Position numbers and translations under genes: made by a program. A DNA stretch of 64,000 nt. It comes from an uncultured Lentisphaeria bacterium. GTDB taxonomy: Bacteria > Verrucomicrobiota > Lentisphaeria > Victivallales > UBA1829. Every line of letters begins with the position of its first letter. Position 1 is the first letter of the stretch. The notes beneath the pieces are model-generated. The model was not told the DNA's origin and ran no database searches. It saw nothing but the letters and a program-made list of their open reading frames with translations. Location of the stretch: contig CAJKAR010000008.1 in the NCBI GenBank assembly GCA_905197955.1, positions 1-64,000 of the forward strand, given 5' to 3'. Shown here piece by piece: positions 63,224 through 64,000 of this stretch.

Positions 63224-63520
63224 CAATCGCTCCTTTTCCGCAGACCGGCAGCGATCATCCATCCGCTCTTCCGGATGCACTCCCACAGTCCGCAGAGATT
63301 TTTTACTTCCTTTTTTGAACGGACAGCCGACCATCTTACATCGGCTCTCCGGATATTATTCTCATTCCCGACAAGGAATCGCAGTCTCTTGTTCCGTTTT
63401 CCTTTAATATACGCCGGAGCTGGAAAAATACAATCGCCAGCCTGTTTTAATCCGCCAGCCGGACTTTCTGTTTTTCGCGGAAAGAAACGACTTTTCCTGC
63501 CGCCCCCTCCGTTTGCCCTC
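63224..63520. other. Divergent intergenic region
   Basis: Holds the leader of the SGNH gene and a possible promoter for it (minus strand TATATT at 63405-63410 with TTGTAT 16 bp upstream). No gene or RNA is recognised. Confidence 0.45.
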
Positions 63521-63549
63521 TTGACAAAACAGAAGAAATGTTGTATAAT
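63521..63549 (+). promoter_or_regulatory. Consensus promoter of LacI gene
   Basis: TTGACA (63521-63526), exactly 17 bp, TATAAT (63544-63549): perfect consensus. The leader contains the short palindrome ATCTAGAT (63563-63570), a possible operator. Confidence 0.85.
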
Positions 63550-63580
63550 GAACACTAACACGATCTAGATGGAGGTTTTG

Positions 63581-64000
63581 ATGCGGGTTACGATGAAAGA
63601 CATTGCAGAGCGGTGCGGGATCGGAAGATCCACGGTTTCGTTTATTTTAAACGGAACGGCGGCAAATGTCGGTCTTTCGGAGGAGCTCTGCCGCAGGGTT
63701 CTGCAAACCGCGAAGGAGATGGGATACCGGCGCAATGAACTGGCATCCTCGGTCCGGAGCGGCAAATCCCGGGTGATCGCGTATGTCAACGGGGGACGAC
63801 TTGCCGCCACCTATACCATGCGCATGATCGCAGGCATCAACGACTCGCTGAACCGGAACGGATACAGTTTACGAATGTACATTCATAACAATGAAGAACC
63901 GCTGGATCTTCTTATAGATAAAATTCTTTCGAATATGATTTCCGGTGTCATCATCGACCGTTTCATCAAAGCCTCCGGGGAATTGATCCAGCAACTCCAG
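63581..64000 (+). CDS. LacI-family transcriptional regulator (partial, runs off the window)
   Basis: 140 residues are visible, open at the right end. MRVTMKDIAERCGIGRSTVSFILNG is the LacI helix-turn-helix, followed by the hinge region GYRRNELASSVRSGKSRVIAYV and the start of the periplasmic-binding-type sensor domain (about residue 62 on). GGAGG lies 5-6 nt before ATG. It probably senses a sugar; its targets are beyond the window or include the SGNH gene on the left. Confidence 0.92.
   Translation, partial: MRVTMKDIAERCGIGRSTVSFILNGTAANVGLSEELCRRVLQTAKEMGYRRNELASSVRSGKSRVIAYVNGGRLAATYTMRMIAGINDSLNRNGYSLRMYIHNNEEPLDLLIDKILSNMISGVIIDRFIKASGELIQQLQ

Noticed and set aside
1..64000. CRISPR arrays, tRNA/rRNA genes, insertion sequences and prophage
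   Set aside because: No regularly spaced repeats with spacers, no cloverleaf or rRNA segments, and no transposase, integrase or phage genes were recognised.

Overview
The window looks like the chromosome of an anaerobic, fermentative, Gram-negative bacterium of the PVC superphylum, most likely Lentisphaerota (Victivallis-like). This is an inference from gene content: an electron-bifurcating flavin/Fe-S complex and the hydrogenase maturase HydE, an outer-membrane MlaA-type lipoprotein, a prepilin-type leader protein of the kind common in PVC bacteria, many carbohydrate-esterase, glycosidase and Gfo/Idh genes, and several one-component regulators (GntR, TrmB, LacI). No species can be fixed from sequence alone. 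I saw no rRNA, tRNA, CRISPR array, insertion sequence or prophage.

Layout. 0-2.4 kb: a decayed 3' fragment of lysS, two Hsp20 chaperones behind a probable sigma-54 promoter with upstream activator sites, and a radical SAM enzyme. 2.5-7.9 kb: a WecA/TagO-type sugar-phosphate transferase, an EF-hand membrane protein and two Gfo/Idh/MocA oxidoreductases. 8-11.8 kb (minus): secreted esterase, UDP-glucose dehydrogenase, GuaB. 12-15.6 kb (plus): an unknown membrane protein, an EamA transporter, a DJ-1/PfpI protein and a glycerophosphodiesterase, then a tandem intergenic repeat. 16-20.2 kb (minus): a three-gene NuoE/NuoF/NfnB-like complex resembling the Sporomusa-type transhydrogenase StnABC. 20.4-27.1 kb (minus): Bax-inhibitor-1 protein, XseB, an MlaA-alpha/beta-hydrolase fusion, CoaB, NAD kinase, a SPOUT methyltransferase and a DEAD-box helicase.

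27.3-41.8 kb is the carbohydrate-accessory region: a GntR regulator with a solute-binding-like domain and its own operators, a large clan GH-A glycosidase with a CBM9-like tail, a prepilin-like protein, an operon of three paralogous esterases plus TauE/SafE transporter plus SGNH esterase divergent from a GntR-FCD regulator, and a TrmB-type regulator divergent from a PHP phosphoesterase/EamA pair. 41.8-48.7 kb (minus) is housekeeping: rpmF-plsX-fabH, pssA-psd with an epimerase, ruvC, yebC and a DUF2059 protein. 48.9-53.3 kb: a DUF5696/GH101-like protein, a DnaQ-type exonuclease, a SirB1-like protein and an M55 peptidase. 53.4-58.3 kb: a CRP-like site, two tandem structured small-RNA candidates, a Pho box and pstSCAB-phoU. 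58.4-64 kb: CysK, HydE, MnmA, a small Cys-rich protein, an SGNH esterase and the start of a LacI regulator.

The most unusual elements are the twin small-RNA candidates (shared pyrimidine-rich anti-Shine-Dalgarno stretch, covarying 5' stem, terminators, upstream CRP-type palindrome), the sigma-54-type control of hsp20, the GntR-SBP regulator with 12-bp-phased operators, and the MlaA-hydrolase fusion. Promoters in the window repeatedly show TTGACA/TTGAAA, a 16-17 bp spacer and a -10 preceded by GC.
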